Shown: piece after piece, positions 28,552 through 37,583 of the stretch | Layout of the letters: the number at the start of each line of letters is the position of its first letter | How positions within the stretch are numbered: position 1 is the first letter of the stretch | Origin: Methylococcales bacterium | GTDB lineage: Bacteria > Pseudomonadota > Gammaproteobacteria > Methylococcales > Methylomonadaceae | Direction: 5' to 3' | Assembly (NCBI GenBank): GCA_026399095.1 | Contig: JAPLRP010000077.1 | Span: 1-64,000, forward strand | Length of the DNA: 64,000 bases | Notes under the pieces: generated by a model | Seen by the model: the letters and a program-made list of their open reading frames with translations, nothing else | Database searches by the model: none | What the model was told of the DNA's origin: nothing | Program-made: the position numbers and the translations under genes

Positions 28552-29100
28552 ATGGCAGAACGAGAAAGCTTTTTTTTAACCCGAGATGTTAATATCGTCA
28601 CTATTCCTGATGGTACGCCTAGTACCTTAAGTAAAGGTGAAGAAGTGACCATACATCAATCATTGGGCAATAATTATACCGTTGTCACCGAGCAAGGCCA
28701 CATGGTTCGTATTGCCGGTGTGGATGCGGATGCGTTAGGCAAAGAACATCATGAACTGCATACCTTGGTGTCAGAAACCAGTGCAGAAGCAGTTGAAAAA
28801 AATTGCTGGGAAGTGATGAAGACCGTCTATGATCCAGAAATCCCAGTGAATATTGTTGATCTAGGTTTGGTTTATTATTGCAATGTAAAACCACTAGATG
28901 ACGACGAAAATACGGTCCATGTGATTATGACACTGACTGCGCCAGGATGTGGAATGGGCCCTGTAATACAAGGTGATGTTGAAAAATGCATTCGCGCCTT
29001 GCCTGGTGTAAAAAGTGTTGATGTTGAAGTTGTTCTTGATCCCCCTTGGTCTAGGGAAATGATGTCCGAAGTGGCGCAATTGCAATTGGGTTTGTATTAA
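28552..29100 (+). CDS. sufT: Fe-S assembly factor SufT
   Basis: A 182-residue protein. The N-terminal 70 residues are a basic, beta-rich segment characteristic of SufT. The C-terminal MIP18/DUF59 domain begins at CWEVMKTVYDPEIPVNIVDL and contains the conserved LTAPGCGMGP with its Cys, then DPPWSREMMSE. SufT helps mature Fe-S proteins in cells that make heavy use of the SUF route. No suf operon is adjacent; the gene is tied to yciK by a 9-nt gap. Confidence 0.88.
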   Translation: MAERESFFLTRDVNIVTIPDGTPSTLSKGEEVTIHQSLGNNYTVVTEQGHMVRIAGVDADALGKEHHELHTLVSETSAEAVEKNCWEVMKTVYDPEIPVNIVDLGLVYYCNVKPLDDDENTVHVIMTLTAPGCGMGPVIQGDVEKCIRALPGVKSVDVEVVLDPPWSREMMSEVAQLQLGLY

Positions 29101-29170
29101 AGTAATAGTTTCCTATCCGATTGGAGAGGGGTGAAAAGTATAAATCAAGCAGACACTTAAGTGAGGCATT

Positions 29171-30097
29171 ATGACGACACTTTACTATAGTCACCCGGAT
29201 TTCCTGTTTCATGAAACAGGTGCAGGCCATCCCGAATGTGCTGATAGACTTAGAAGCATTAGCAAAGCGCTTGACAAACCCGAGTTCAAAAACTTAATCA
29301 GGGTATCACCGCCACTCGGCAACGAACAACAAATCAGACTGATTCATCCGTCTTATCACTTAGACGCAATTCTCGCAGCAATACCGGAACACGGTCATCA
29401 TTATTTGGATCAAGATACGGTATTGTCACCGGGTTCGCAGCAAGCTGCTTTTCGTGCTGTTGGTGCAGTGTGTGATGCGGTTGATAAAGTCCTTACGGGT
29501 CAGGCAAACAATGCCTTTTGTGCCATCCGCCCTCCCGGACATCATGCCGAACCAGACTTGGCCATGGGCTTCTGTTTATTTAATAATATTGCCATAGCCG
29601 CTGAATATGCTCGCTGCCATTATCCTGGTCAACGCATCGCCATTGTCGATTTTGATGTCCATCATGGCAATGGCACACAAGCGACATTTGAAAAACAATC
29701 TGCTATTCTTTATATCTCCAGCCATGAGATGCCCCATTACCCCGGCACGGGTTATCCATCAGAAACCGGTGTTGGCAATATTATCAATGTGCCGTTGTCA
29801 GCAGGTGATACCGGTGTCGAATTCAGAAAAAAATACAACGCTATTGTTTTCCCCGCATTAAGACATTTCAAACCCGATTTACTGCTTATATCCTCAGGTT
29901 TCGATGCTCATAAAGACGATCCACTCGCCTCAATCATGATGGTAGAAGATGATTTTCGCTGGTTGACGGAAGCATTAATGAAGATTGCAGACAGCTATTG
30001 TAAAGGCAGAATTATTTCAGTTTTGGAAGGCGGTTATCACCTTAACTCGCTGGCTTCCAGTGTTGCTGTTCACGTTAAAACCTTGATGGGCGATTAG
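29171..30097 (+). CDS. Histone deacetylase-family (class II-like) amidohydrolase
   Basis: A 308-residue arginase/deacetylase-fold enzyme. The catalytic blocks are RPPGHHAEPDLAMGFCLFNN, VDFDVHHGNGTQ (zinc ligands Asp and His), SSGFDAHKDDPL (third zinc Asp) and LEGGYHL. Bacterial members deacetylate acetylpolyamines, acetoin-pathway targets or acetyl-lysine proteins. The presence of speD and an AguB-like gene 15 kb on makes acetylpolyamine a reasonable guess only. It has its own 70-nt upstream spacer. Confidence 0.9.
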   Translation: MTTLYYSHPDFLFHETGAGHPECADRLRSISKALDKPEFKNLIRVSPPLGNEQQIRLIHPSYHLDAILAAIPEHGHHYLDQDTVLSPGSQQAAFRAVGAVCDAVDKVLTGQANNAFCAIRPPGHHAEPDLAMGFCLFNNIAIAAEYARCHYPGQRIAIVDFDVHHGNGTQATFEKQSAILYISSHEMPHYPGTGYPSETGVGNIINVPLSAGDTGVEFRKKYNAIVFPALRHFKPDLLLISSGFDAHKDDPLASIMMVEDDFRWLTEALMKIADSYCKGRIISVLEGGYHLNSLASSVAVHVKTLMGD

Positions 30098-30408
30098 CGA
30101 TAAGGCTCTCCAAAGAGTTGTATGTTGTTATTACTGCTTACCGGCAAGCATACGCCCCTAACTTTTAAAGTTAGTTTCTATAAGTATTTATACGTATTGT
30201 TTTATTATTAAAAAACAATACAATTTTATTTTTACTTTACCTAGTCTCATCGAACATTTAATTCGTGAGTATTGACTTACAACTACCACAGGACTTAACA
30301 CGGTTAGGATGCGCCCTGAGTTGAACGATAAAGTATCGAAGGTAGTTAGACCTTGCTAATAACACCAAACTATATCTTTCATTAGCAATCAAACAAAATT
30401 GAAAACTT
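30098..30408. other. Spacer with a REP-like sequence upstream of the ethylene-receptor-like gene
   Basis: These 311 nt have no gene. CTAACTTTTAAAGTTAG (30158-30174) is a perfect palindrome that could end the deacetylase transcript. At about 30311-30342 the text CGCCCTGAGTTGAACGATAA plus AGTATCGAAGG resembles the dispersed CCTGAGTTGAACGAAGTATCGAAGGG repeat I associate with many environmental genomes. A small AAGGT/ACCTT hairpin (30339-30354) follows it. The ribosome site of the next gene is weak. Confidence 0.4.
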
Positions 30409-33400
30409 ATGACAGCAATCATTGAACTCTTCGGACTTAAAGGCTTTATTCCTCATGGCTATTGCTTATTATGGAGTCCGGCATTGCTTTGGTTACATGC
30501 TGCCTCCGATTTTCTTATTTTTCTGGCCTACTTTTCTATTCCTGCAGCGCTTATCTATTTTATTAAGCAACGCAAAGAAATACCCTATCCACGACTCCTT
30601 TTTATGTTTGCCGGCTTTATTATTGCCTGTGGGATCGGGCATTTATTATCCGCACTGACGATTTGGATACCGCTGTATTGGTTGGAGGGTTGGGTTAAAG
30701 GCTTTACCGCTGTTATTTCTATCACCACCGCAACCATGATGTTCTGGGTTATTCCAAAAGCATTGGCCTTGCCAACCCTCAAGCAACTTCAAGAGGAGAT
30801 ACAGCAAAGGCAACTCATAGAAAATCAACTGAGACTCTTTGAAAATTTGTTTGAAATGACCTCTGATTGCATGTTTATGATTAGTCCTAAACAAGATTTT
30901 AGATTTGTATTCGTTAATGCGGCCACTTGTCGGCATTTTGGTCAAGAGCGCGAGCAATTATTACAATCATGCATTTCGGATTGGGATCCTAATTTCAAGA
31001 CGCAAAATGATCTGGATGCGATATGGCTAACAATTAAAGCCAAAAAAGGCATTATTATTGAGACCTGCCATCGTTTGAGTTCCGAGATAGAAATACCTGT
31101 TCAGGTTTCTGCCAACTATCTATCCTACCAAGACGAAGAGTATATAGTTGGTTTTTTCCATAACATCACCGAACGTAGATTGGCAGAAAAAAATCTACGA
31201 GCCAGCGCTCATTATATTCATAGTTTACTTGCGGCCAGTTTAGACCCTGTCATCACCCTCACGATGACTGGCAAAATAGTGTCTGTTAATAAAGCGATGG
31301 AATCTATTACCGGTAAAACCACTGATCAGCTGATCGGTAGCGATTTTTCCACTTATTTTATCAAACCGGAAAATATACAGTCCTGTTACCCAGACGTACT
31401 CGAAAAAGGCTTTATTGGTGACTATAATTTACAACTTCAGCAAGCTTCAGGAAAGACCTGTTTGGATGTCCTTTTAAATATCAGTTTATATTATAACGAA
31501 CAGATAAATGCTTCTGAAATGCTGGTGATGATGCGCGACATTACTGCGCAGAAACAAGCGCATGAAAAACTGCAACTAGCCGCCAGTGTGTTTAGTCATG
31601 CCCAAGAAGGCATTATGATCACGCAAAAAGATGGTGAAATTATCGACGTTAATGATGCTTTTACTGAAATAACTGGCTATAGCCGAGAAGAACTCTTGGG
31701 CAAAAACCCGCGCGTACTGAGTTCCGGTCGTATGGCAATGGAAGCCTACACGGCTATGTGGCGGGATTTAAAGACCAAGGGCCATTGGTACGGTGAAATT
31801 TGGAACCGACGTAAAAACGGTGAGGTCTATGCCGCCATGGAAAATATCACGGCCGTCGTCAATAGCCAGGACAACTCCACGCAATATGTAGCACTCATAT
31901 CGGATATTACCAAGATCAAAGAACATCAGTTTGAACTGGAACATATGGCTCACTTTGATCCTTTAACCAATTTACCTAACCGCGTATTGTTGGCTGATCG
32001 AATACAACAAGCGATTGCGCATTCTCGTCGCTCGGCGGAAATTATTGCCTTGGTATTTCTTGATCTTGACGGCTTTAAAGTGATTAATGATACCTATGGG
32101 CATTTAGTGGGCGATCAATTACTCATTGGTGTGGCGAATGCTATGCAGCAAACTCTACGTGAGGTGGATACCCTCGCCCGTTTGGGCGGTGATGAATTTG
32201 TTGTCGTACTGATCAATGTCGGTGATATTGAAACCAGAGAGCCTTTATTTACCCGTTTATTAAATGCTGCCGCCTTACCGGTGATCTTTGATACGATTGT
32301 TTTGCAAGTATCTGCCAGTATGGGGGTCACCTACTATCCGCAAGTAGACGATGTGGATGCTGACCTTCTCATACGTCAAGCTGACCAAGCCATGTATCAA
32401 GCCAAGATGAGTGGAAAAAATCGTTATCATATCTTTGATACGGATTTGGACAAGCTGACACGCAGTCATAATGAAAGCCTGGAGAGTATAAGCTGTGCCT
32501 TGGCTGCCAATGAATTTGAGCTTTATTATCAGCCTAAAGTTAACCTGCGCTTGGGTAATGTTGTCGGGGTAGAAGCCTTGATTCGCTGGCAGCATCCCAC
32601 TAAAGGTCTTCTCGCACCTGCAGAGTTTTTGCCTTTTGTCGAGAATCACGCACTTTCTGTTGATATTGGTGAATGGGTCATCAATACCGCCATGAACCAA
32701 CTAGAAAGCTGGCATAAAGTCGGCTTACATCTACCAATCAGCGTCAATATTAGTGCCAAGCAACTTCAACAAGACGGTTTTCTTGACTGTTTACGTCAAT
32801 TACTAAAAATCCATCCCACGGTTAAGCCGGGGGATATGGCACTGGAAATTCTGGAAACCAGCGCTATGAGAGAGTTAAGCAAGATATCTCAATTAATAAC
32901 CGATAGTCGAGATATGGGTATATTATTTTCTCTGGATGATTTTGGCACCGGTTACTCCTCGCTGACTTATTTGAAACGTTTACCCATCAGTCAACTTAAG
33001 ATAGATCAGAGTTTCGTCCGTGATATGCTGAGTGATGTCGATGATCTGGTTATAGTGGAAGGGGTGTTGGCTTTAGCCAATGCCTTTAGCCTTGAAGTGG
33101 TGGCTGAAGGCATGGAAACGACTGATCATGGTGAAATGCTGCTCCAACTCGGCTGCGATTTGGCACAAGGCTATGCCATTGCTCGTCCCATGCCGGCGGC
33201 TGCTTTGGAGAAATGGCTCACTACCTGGCAACCTGACCCGAGCTGGGTGGATCGACCTTCTTTTACACGAGCCAATTTACCGTTATTATTCGCCAATGCA
33301 GAATATAAAACCTGGCTAAATGGTGTAGAAAATTATTTAGCGAACAAAGGTCCCAAGCCCGAGAACTCAAACTCTCGCTTTGGTTTATGGTTAGCTAACA

Positions 33401-33603
33401 ATAGCACTCTTAAAAAGGGTAATTATGAGACTATCTTAACCCTGCACCAAGCACTCTATGCCTATGCTGAACAGTTAATAGCGCTCCATGATGCAGGTCA
33501 AACCCAACCGGCACTGGCAGGCTTACCTGAACTTCATGAACGGCAAGAGGCTTTGCTTGTAAAGCTGAAAATACTGGTACTGGAAACCGTGCAGTCGGTT
33601 TAA
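30409..33603 (+). CDS. Ethylene-receptor-like sensor with PAS, GGDEF and EAL domains
   Basis: A 1064-residue inner-membrane c-di-GMP enzyme. Residues about 30-118 form three membrane helices that closely resemble the ethylene-binding domain of plant ETR1: SDFLIFLAYFSIP, LIYF and ACGIGHLL. Asp34, Tyr41, Ile44, Pro45, Ile71, Cys74 and His78 reproduce the ETR1 set D25/Y32/I35/P36/I62/C65/H69 at the same spacing; Cys and His bind Cu(I) there. Three PAS domains follow (about 140-255, 265-380, 388-505). The GGDEF domain has an intact RLGGDEF (591-597) and the EAL domain an intact EAL (722-724) with DDFGTGYSSL. The last 100 residues are helical and CZB-like (FGLWLAN, LHQALYAYAEQL) but lack most expected zinc ligands. 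Synthesis, breakdown or both of c-di-GMP are possible. Confidence 0.92.
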   Translation: MTAIIELFGLKGFIPHGYCLLWSPALLWLHAASDFLIFLAYFSIPAALIYFIKQRKEIPYPRLLFMFAGFIIACGIGHLLSALTIWIPLYWLEGWVKGFTAVISITTATMMFWVIPKALALPTLKQLQEEIQQRQLIENQLRLFENLFEMTSDCMFMISPKQDFRFVFVNAATCRHFGQEREQLLQSCISDWDPNFKTQNDLDAIWLTIKAKKGIIIETCHRLSSEIEIPVQVSANYLSYQDEEYIVGFFHNITERRLAEKNLRASAHYIHSLLAASLDPVITLTMTGKIVSVNKAMESITGKTTDQLIGSDFSTYFIKPENIQSCYPDVLEKGFIGDYNLQLQQASGKTCLDVLLNISLYYNEQINASEMLVMMRDITAQKQAHEKLQLAASVFSHAQEGIMITQKDGEIIDVNDAFTEITGYSREELLGKNPRVLSSGRMAMEAYTAMWRDLKTKGHWYGEIWNRRKNGEVYAAMENITAVVNSQDNSTQYVALISDITKIKEHQFELEHMAHFDPLTNLPNRVLLADRIQQAIAHSRRSAEIIALVFLDLDGFKVINDTYGHLVGDQLLIGVANAMQQTLREVDTLARLGGDEFVVVLINVGDIETREPLFTRLLNAAALPVIFDTIVLQVSASMGVTYYPQVDDVDADLLIRQADQAMYQAKMSGKNRYHIFDTDLDKLTRSHNESLESISCALAANEFELYYQPKVNLRLGNVVGVEALIRWQHPTKGLLAPAEFLPFVENHALSVDIGEWVINTAMNQLESWHKVGLHLPISVNISAKQLQQDGFLDCLRQLLKIHPTVKPGDMALEILETSAMRELSKISQLITDSRDMGILFSLDDFGTGYSSLTYLKRLPISQLKIDQSFVRDMLSDVDDLVIVEGVLALANAFSLEVVAEGMETTDHGEMLLQLGCDLAQGYAIARPMPAAALEKWLTTWQPDPSWVDRPSFTRANLPLLFANAEYKTWLNGVENYLANKGPKPENSNSRFGLWLANNSTLKKGNYETILTLHQALYAYAEQLIALHDAGQTQPALAGLPELHERQEALLVKLKILVLETVQSV

Positions 33604-33653
33604 CGCAAACTTTATTTGCGGTTTGTAATCATTTACCTTCATATATCCATTTA

Positions 33654-33709
33654 GATCGCCATAAAGCTGCCGTTGGCGAATGTGTCTTTATGGCACTTAC
33701 TTGGCGATC
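33654..33709. repeat. Nested inverted repeat after the GGDEF-EAL gene
   Basis: GATCGCCA (33654-33661) is the reverse complement of TGGCGATC (33702-33709). An inner pair CCATAAAG (33659-33666) and CTTTATGG (33686-33693) shares the CCA with the outer arm, so the two pairings compete at that point. The 56-bp symmetry could be a transposon end, a terminator-like element or an RNA switch. No T-tract follows. Confidence 0.6.
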
Positions 33710-34329
33710 ATTAACCCAGGAAACGACATATATTTTTATAAGCATTTATGGGGTTTTACTATAATGAATAGAATATTAAAAATGGTTAGTGATTTACATT
33801 TAAGGCCAGCCCTAAATACGGGCGATTTGGCTAAATAGTCGTTTTTGAATAACGGGAATAGAAGCAGGCGGTGGATTGGGAAATAGCGTCGGTTGAGGAT
33901 AAGGAACCGGCTCAGAGCTACTGCCAAATATCATCAGCTGTTTATGGGCAGTAAATTCTTTGCCATCTCTTTGCGAAGCCGGATGCCATTGCTGCAGCAT
34001 AAAAATATCGGTTTGTGTGTTGGCAATCTCCTTGAGGCCAATGCCACAGGTGGGGCCGTTAACCGGCAGTTGTAAAGCGTAATGAGTCAGTCAGATAATT
34101 TGCGCCGCCTCAGTCGTGGGAAAGAAATGCGAAGTGCTCATAGTAATTGGAGTCTCCTGCCAAGATAGTCAAGTTGTATAGCCAGTCGTTATCAGTTGTT
34201 TGTCAGTTTGCGGAAGACTGCCGCGAGTTATTAGCCGTTGCTTGCCATTGATAATACGCTGCTTGTCATTTATAGCCCGTGGCAAACGGATGTTTAACCG
34301 CGGCTAAAAGGCTTAAGCCCGCTAATGCC

Positions 34330-34353
34330 AGGTTTTAAACGCGGTTAAAACCT
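34330..34353. repeat. Perfect 9-bp hairpin
   Basis: AGGTTTTAA (34330-34338) and TTAAAACCT (34345-34353) flank the loop ACGCGG. It lies inside the repeat-rich spacer, between two CCGCGG-centred sequences that are themselves inverted copies of each other, so several alternative pairings exist. Confidence 0.6.
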
Positions 34354-34671
34354 ATCAAACCACTGCTAAAGACTGGTATGCGATGTACTATGGACGATAA
34401 GCCGCGGTTTAATAACATTTGCCCGCTGTCTAAAACACAGCGGAAGCGCAAATAGAGGCAGTGAGTTAGCCTCCAATAGCCATCCCGAGCTCTTGACCGA
34501 TCATGGAATTACCCAGATCGAGTTGCAAAGGCAATTGTTGAAAAATGCCCTATCAGTAAGCTTTTTTCATACCATGAAAATAGAGTTGATATATTATCAG
34601 CGCTATCAAACCAGAGAAAAAGCTAAGCAAGCTATATTTGAATAGAATGGGATTGGTTCAATAACTTCTAT

Positions 34672-35769
34672 CTAAAGGGTTTCCTTAGACATGTCACCCA
34701 GTCTAGGCCACGCAGTTAAAACGGCTTTAACAACTGTTGCCAAGGGAATGGCAAAAAACACACCCCAAAAGCCCCACAAGCCACCGAAAAACAAAATAGC
34801 GACAATAATTGCCACGGCATGTAAATTTACGGCTTCTGAAAATAATACCGGAACTAATACCACGCCATCCAAAGCCTGAATAATAGAATAGGCGATTACA
34901 ATATACATAAAATCATCGCCACTTAAGCCCCATTGAAAGTAAGCGACAGCCAGTACTGGGAAGGTAACCAAGGTTGCGCCAATATAAGGAATAATAACCT
35001 GAACACCCATTAATACCGCCAATAACATGGCATAATTTAACTCCATCGTGGCGAAGGTTGCATAGCTGACAAACCAGAGAATAAAGACCTCTGCAAATTT
35101 ACCACGCACATAATTACCTAATTGAATATCAACGTCTTCCCATACCCGTACGGTTAAGTTTCTGTTTTTGGGCATGAACTGTAAAAACCAGGAAATTAAC
35201 AAGTCTTTATCTTTTAAAAAGAAAAAAACCATCATCGGTACCAGAAATAGATAAATTAGTGCACTAACTATGCCGACAACCGATGCGGCTGATAGGGTTA
35301 ATATATTTTGGCCGTAGGTTAATAGTTCTTTTTGAACAGCGAACATCATCTGTTGTATTCTGGTTTCGGAAATTAATTTAGGATACATTTCAGGCAAGCT
35401 TAAGATCCCGGTTTGCGCGCGACTAATTATTTCCGGAATATGTTGGATAAGCTCAACCGCTTGTTGTGAAACCAGCGGCATTAAATAAAACAATAAAAAC
35501 CCCAGGCAAGCCATAAAACCGGAAAATACCAGATAGACAGCCGGTAAGCGGGGCATTCCCAAGTTTATTGTTTTGCACACCAAACCTTCAAGTAAATAGG
35601 CAAACACGATTGATGCAAAAACAGGCATTAAAATACTTGATAATGAATAAATCATTACAAAGTTAACAATTAATATAATTGCCAGAGAGACTGCTTGGGA
35701 GTTAGGCAAGAAACGTTTGATGGATTCAGAGAAAAAACGAATATTTACGGAGCGTGCTTGAGTTGTCAT
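34672..35769 (-). CDS. AI-2E family transporter (PerM/YdiK-like)
   Basis: A 365-residue polytopic membrane protein with about eight helices and the family's C-terminal blocks GVQVIIPYIGATLVTFPV and GGLWGFWGVFFAIPLATVVKAV. The family exports autoinducer-2 in some bacteria and acts as ion/proton antiporters in others, so the cargo is not predictable. An isolated gene, divergent from the DHH gene with a 122-nt spacer. Confidence 0.87.
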   Translation of the reverse strand: MTTQARSVNIRFFSESIKRFLPNSQAVSLAIILIVNFVMIYSLSSILMPVFASIVFAYLLEGLVCKTINLGMPRLPAVYLVFSGFMACLGFLLFYLMPLVSQQAVELIQHIPEIISRAQTGILSLPEMYPKLISETRIQQMMFAVQKELLTYGQNILTLSAASVVGIVSALIYLFLVPMMVFFFLKDKDLLISWFLQFMPKNRNLTVRVWEDVDIQLGNYVRGKFAEVFILWFVSYATFATMELNYAMLLAVLMGVQVIIPYIGATLVTFPVLAVAYFQWGLSGDDFMYIVIAYSIIQALDGVVLVPVLFSEAVNLHAVAIIVAILFFGGLWGFWGVFFAIPLATVVKAVLTAWPRLGDMSKETL

Positions 35770-35891
35770 TAATAACAGAATTATTTTGTTTTTATTGTTA
35801 ATATTCTACAGCTAATAAGGCTTTTCTAGCCAAGATGTTTTGTAATTAACAAATTCAGCCAATTAACCATAGAAACTTTCTGGAACAAGTT

Positions 35892-36848
35892 ATGCAAATT
35901 GATGTTTTTAATGGTGATGCTGATGGCATTTGTGCACTTGTGCAGCTGCGTTTAGCAAAGCCAGTCAATGCTAAATTGGTTACCGGAGTAAAAAGGGATA
36001 TCCAGCTATTGGAGCACCTGTCTGTTGATGTGAATGATTTTGTAACGGTATTGGATATTTCTTTAAAAAAGAATCGTAATTCTCTGGATAGAATGCTAAA
36101 GCAAGGCGCTTCTGTTTTTTATGTTGATCATCATGAATCAGGTGAAATTCCTGAGCATCCTAATTTTGAATGTATTATCAATACAGTGGCCGATACGTGT
36201 ACCAGTTTGTTGGTAGATCAATATCTTGCAGGTAAGTATCGAGCTTGGGCTGTGACGGCCGCTTTTGGTGATAATTTGCTTAAGAGTGCAGAACAGTTGG
36301 CGCAAACTCTTTCATTAAGGACAAATCAGTTCAAGCAGCTTCAAGATTTGGGTGTGTGCATCAATTATAACGGCTATGGTGATAGTATAGCTGATCTGCA
36401 TTTTGATCCCGCAGTGCTATTTCGCCACTTGTCATATTATGAGTCTCCTTTTGACTTTATGATCGATAACGCTGATATTTACGGACATTTATTGTCCGGT
36501 TATGCAGATGATATGACGCAAGCCAAGTCAATCAAACCCGAATACGAGACGAATACTATTGGTGTTTATATTTTGCCGGATAAGGCTTGGGCAAGACGCA
36601 TTAGCGGTGTGCTGGGTAACGAACTGGCAAATCAGCATCCGAAACGAGCTCATGCCGTTCTGAGTTACAATGCTAAAGGAGGCTATCAAGTGAGTGTTCG
36701 TGCGCCATTGATAACCAAAGCAGGGGCTGATGAATTATGCTCGTCATTTGCGACCGGAGGTGGGCGCAAAAGTGCAGCCGGCATTAATCATTTGCCATTT
36801 GAGGCGTTATCGGTTTTTATAGATGCCTTGTCAGAAAAATACTCTTAA
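35892..36848 (+). CDS. DHH-family phosphoesterase
   Basis: A 318-residue member of the DHH/DHHA1 superfamily. Metal-site motifs are NGDADG (Asp9, Asp11), LDIS (Asp55) and DHH (79-81), and the C-terminal DHHA1 substrate motif is ATGGGRKSAAGI. Relatives are NrnA-type oligonucleotide/pAp phosphatases and RecJ. It is 22 nt upstream of cysC; since NrnA-like enzymes can remove pAp, the by-product of PAPS use, a role beside APS kinase is attractive (inference from context). Confidence 0.85.
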   Translation: MQIDVFNGDADGICALVQLRLAKPVNAKLVTGVKRDIQLLEHLSVDVNDFVTVLDISLKKNRNSLDRMLKQGASVFYVDHHESGEIPEHPNFECIINTVADTCTSLLVDQYLAGKYRAWAVTAAFGDNLLKSAEQLAQTLSLRTNQFKQLQDLGVCINYNGYGDSIADLHFDPAVLFRHLSYYESPFDFMIDNADIYGHLLSGYADDMTQAKSIKPEYETNTIGVYILPDKAWARRISGVLGNELANQHPKRAHAVLSYNAKGGYQVSVRAPLITKAGADELCSSFATGGGRKSAAGINHLPFEALSVFIDALSEKYS

Positions 36849-36870
36849 CTTTAAAAAAGGACAATAAATT

Positions 36871-37482
36871 TTGCTAAAAGAAAGTACAAATACTGTCTGG
36901 CATCATTCTTCTATTATTAGGGCCGACAGGGAGGTTTTGCATAAACATAAAAGTGTTGTGTTATGGTTTACCGGTTTGTCCGGCTCAGGTAAGTCTACGT
37001 TGGCACATGCTGTAGAAGAACGGTTACATAAGAACGGAAGTTCCACTTATGTGCTTGATGGGGATAATGTGCGTCATGGCTTGTGTAGTGACTTGGGCTT
37101 TAGTGATACTGACCGTGTTGAGAATATTAGACGCATTGGCGAAGTCGCAAAGTTATTAACAGAAGCAGGGGTAATTACTTTAACGGCTTTTATTTCACCG
37201 TTTAGAGCGGATCGAGACGAGGCCAGAAAGGGCCTGCCACATGGCGATTTTCTAGAGATTTATTGCGAATGTCCGATAGAAACCTGTGAGCAAAGAGATG
37301 TAAAAGGGCTTTATAAAAAAGCCAGGGCCGGTGAGATACCTTTTTTTACCGGTATAGGGTCACCCTACGAAGCGCCAGAGCGACCTGAATTGGTAATTAA
37401 TACCAGCGAATTAAGCCTTGAAGAAAGCGTTCATAAAGTCTTGGATCTACTTTTACAGCGTGGCATTATTAAGTGTTTATAA
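36871..37482 (+). CDS. cysC: Adenylylsulfate (APS) kinase CysC
   Basis: A 203-residue APS kinase making PAPS. The P-loop is GLSGSGKS (35-42), followed by [10 protein letters not shown] and the [10 protein letters not shown] segment with the Ser that is phosphorylated in the family. The start is TTG at 36871, with AAAAAAGG about 10 nt upstream; no in-frame ATG lies before the P-loop. cysD/cysN are absent. Neighbours are a DHH phosphoesterase and manC/galU, so PAPS may serve glycan or other sulfation as well as assimilation (inference). Confidence 0.93.
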   Translation: MLKESTNTVWHHSSIIRADREVLHKHKSVVLWFTGLSGSGKSTLAHAVEERLHKNGSSTYVLDGDNVRHGLCSDLGFSDTDRVENIRRIGEVAKLLTEAGVITLTAFISPFRADRDEARKGLPHGDFLEIYCECPIETCEQRDVKGLYKKARAGEIPFFTGIGSPYEAPERPELVINTSELSLEESVHKVLDLLLQRGIIKCL

Positions 37483-37583
37483 CAAAAGCAAAGTTGTAAA
37501 GCAGTCACTAAGAAATGTTAATATAACCCCATTAAATTTATCTATTTTTTGATATAACAATTCAAGTTAAGGAAAATAACATT

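Larger units (their letters stand above)
33604..34671. other. 1.07 kb gene-free spacer with many inverted and tandem repeats
   Basis: No credible gene fills this region. A minus-strand frame at 33812-34000 (62 codons, proline-rich) extends upstream without a start codon, and a second short frame near 34460-34545 ends in LGNSMIGQELGMAIGG; both could be remnants of a lost gene. The rest is dense in symmetry: an hairpin CGCAAA/TTTGCG (33604-33620), nested arms at 33654-33709, three imperfect TTATnAG..GTTGcTTGyCA copies at about 34185-34262, and CCGCGG-centred TTTAACCGCGGCTAA/AAGCCGCGGTTTAA inverted copies (34293-34307 and 34400-34414). Confidence 0.45.

Noticed and set aside
33812-34000. A proline-rich 62-codon frame on the minus strand
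   Set aside because: The frame extends upstream without a start codon and ends in unmatched sequence; kept only as a possible remnant in the spacer note.
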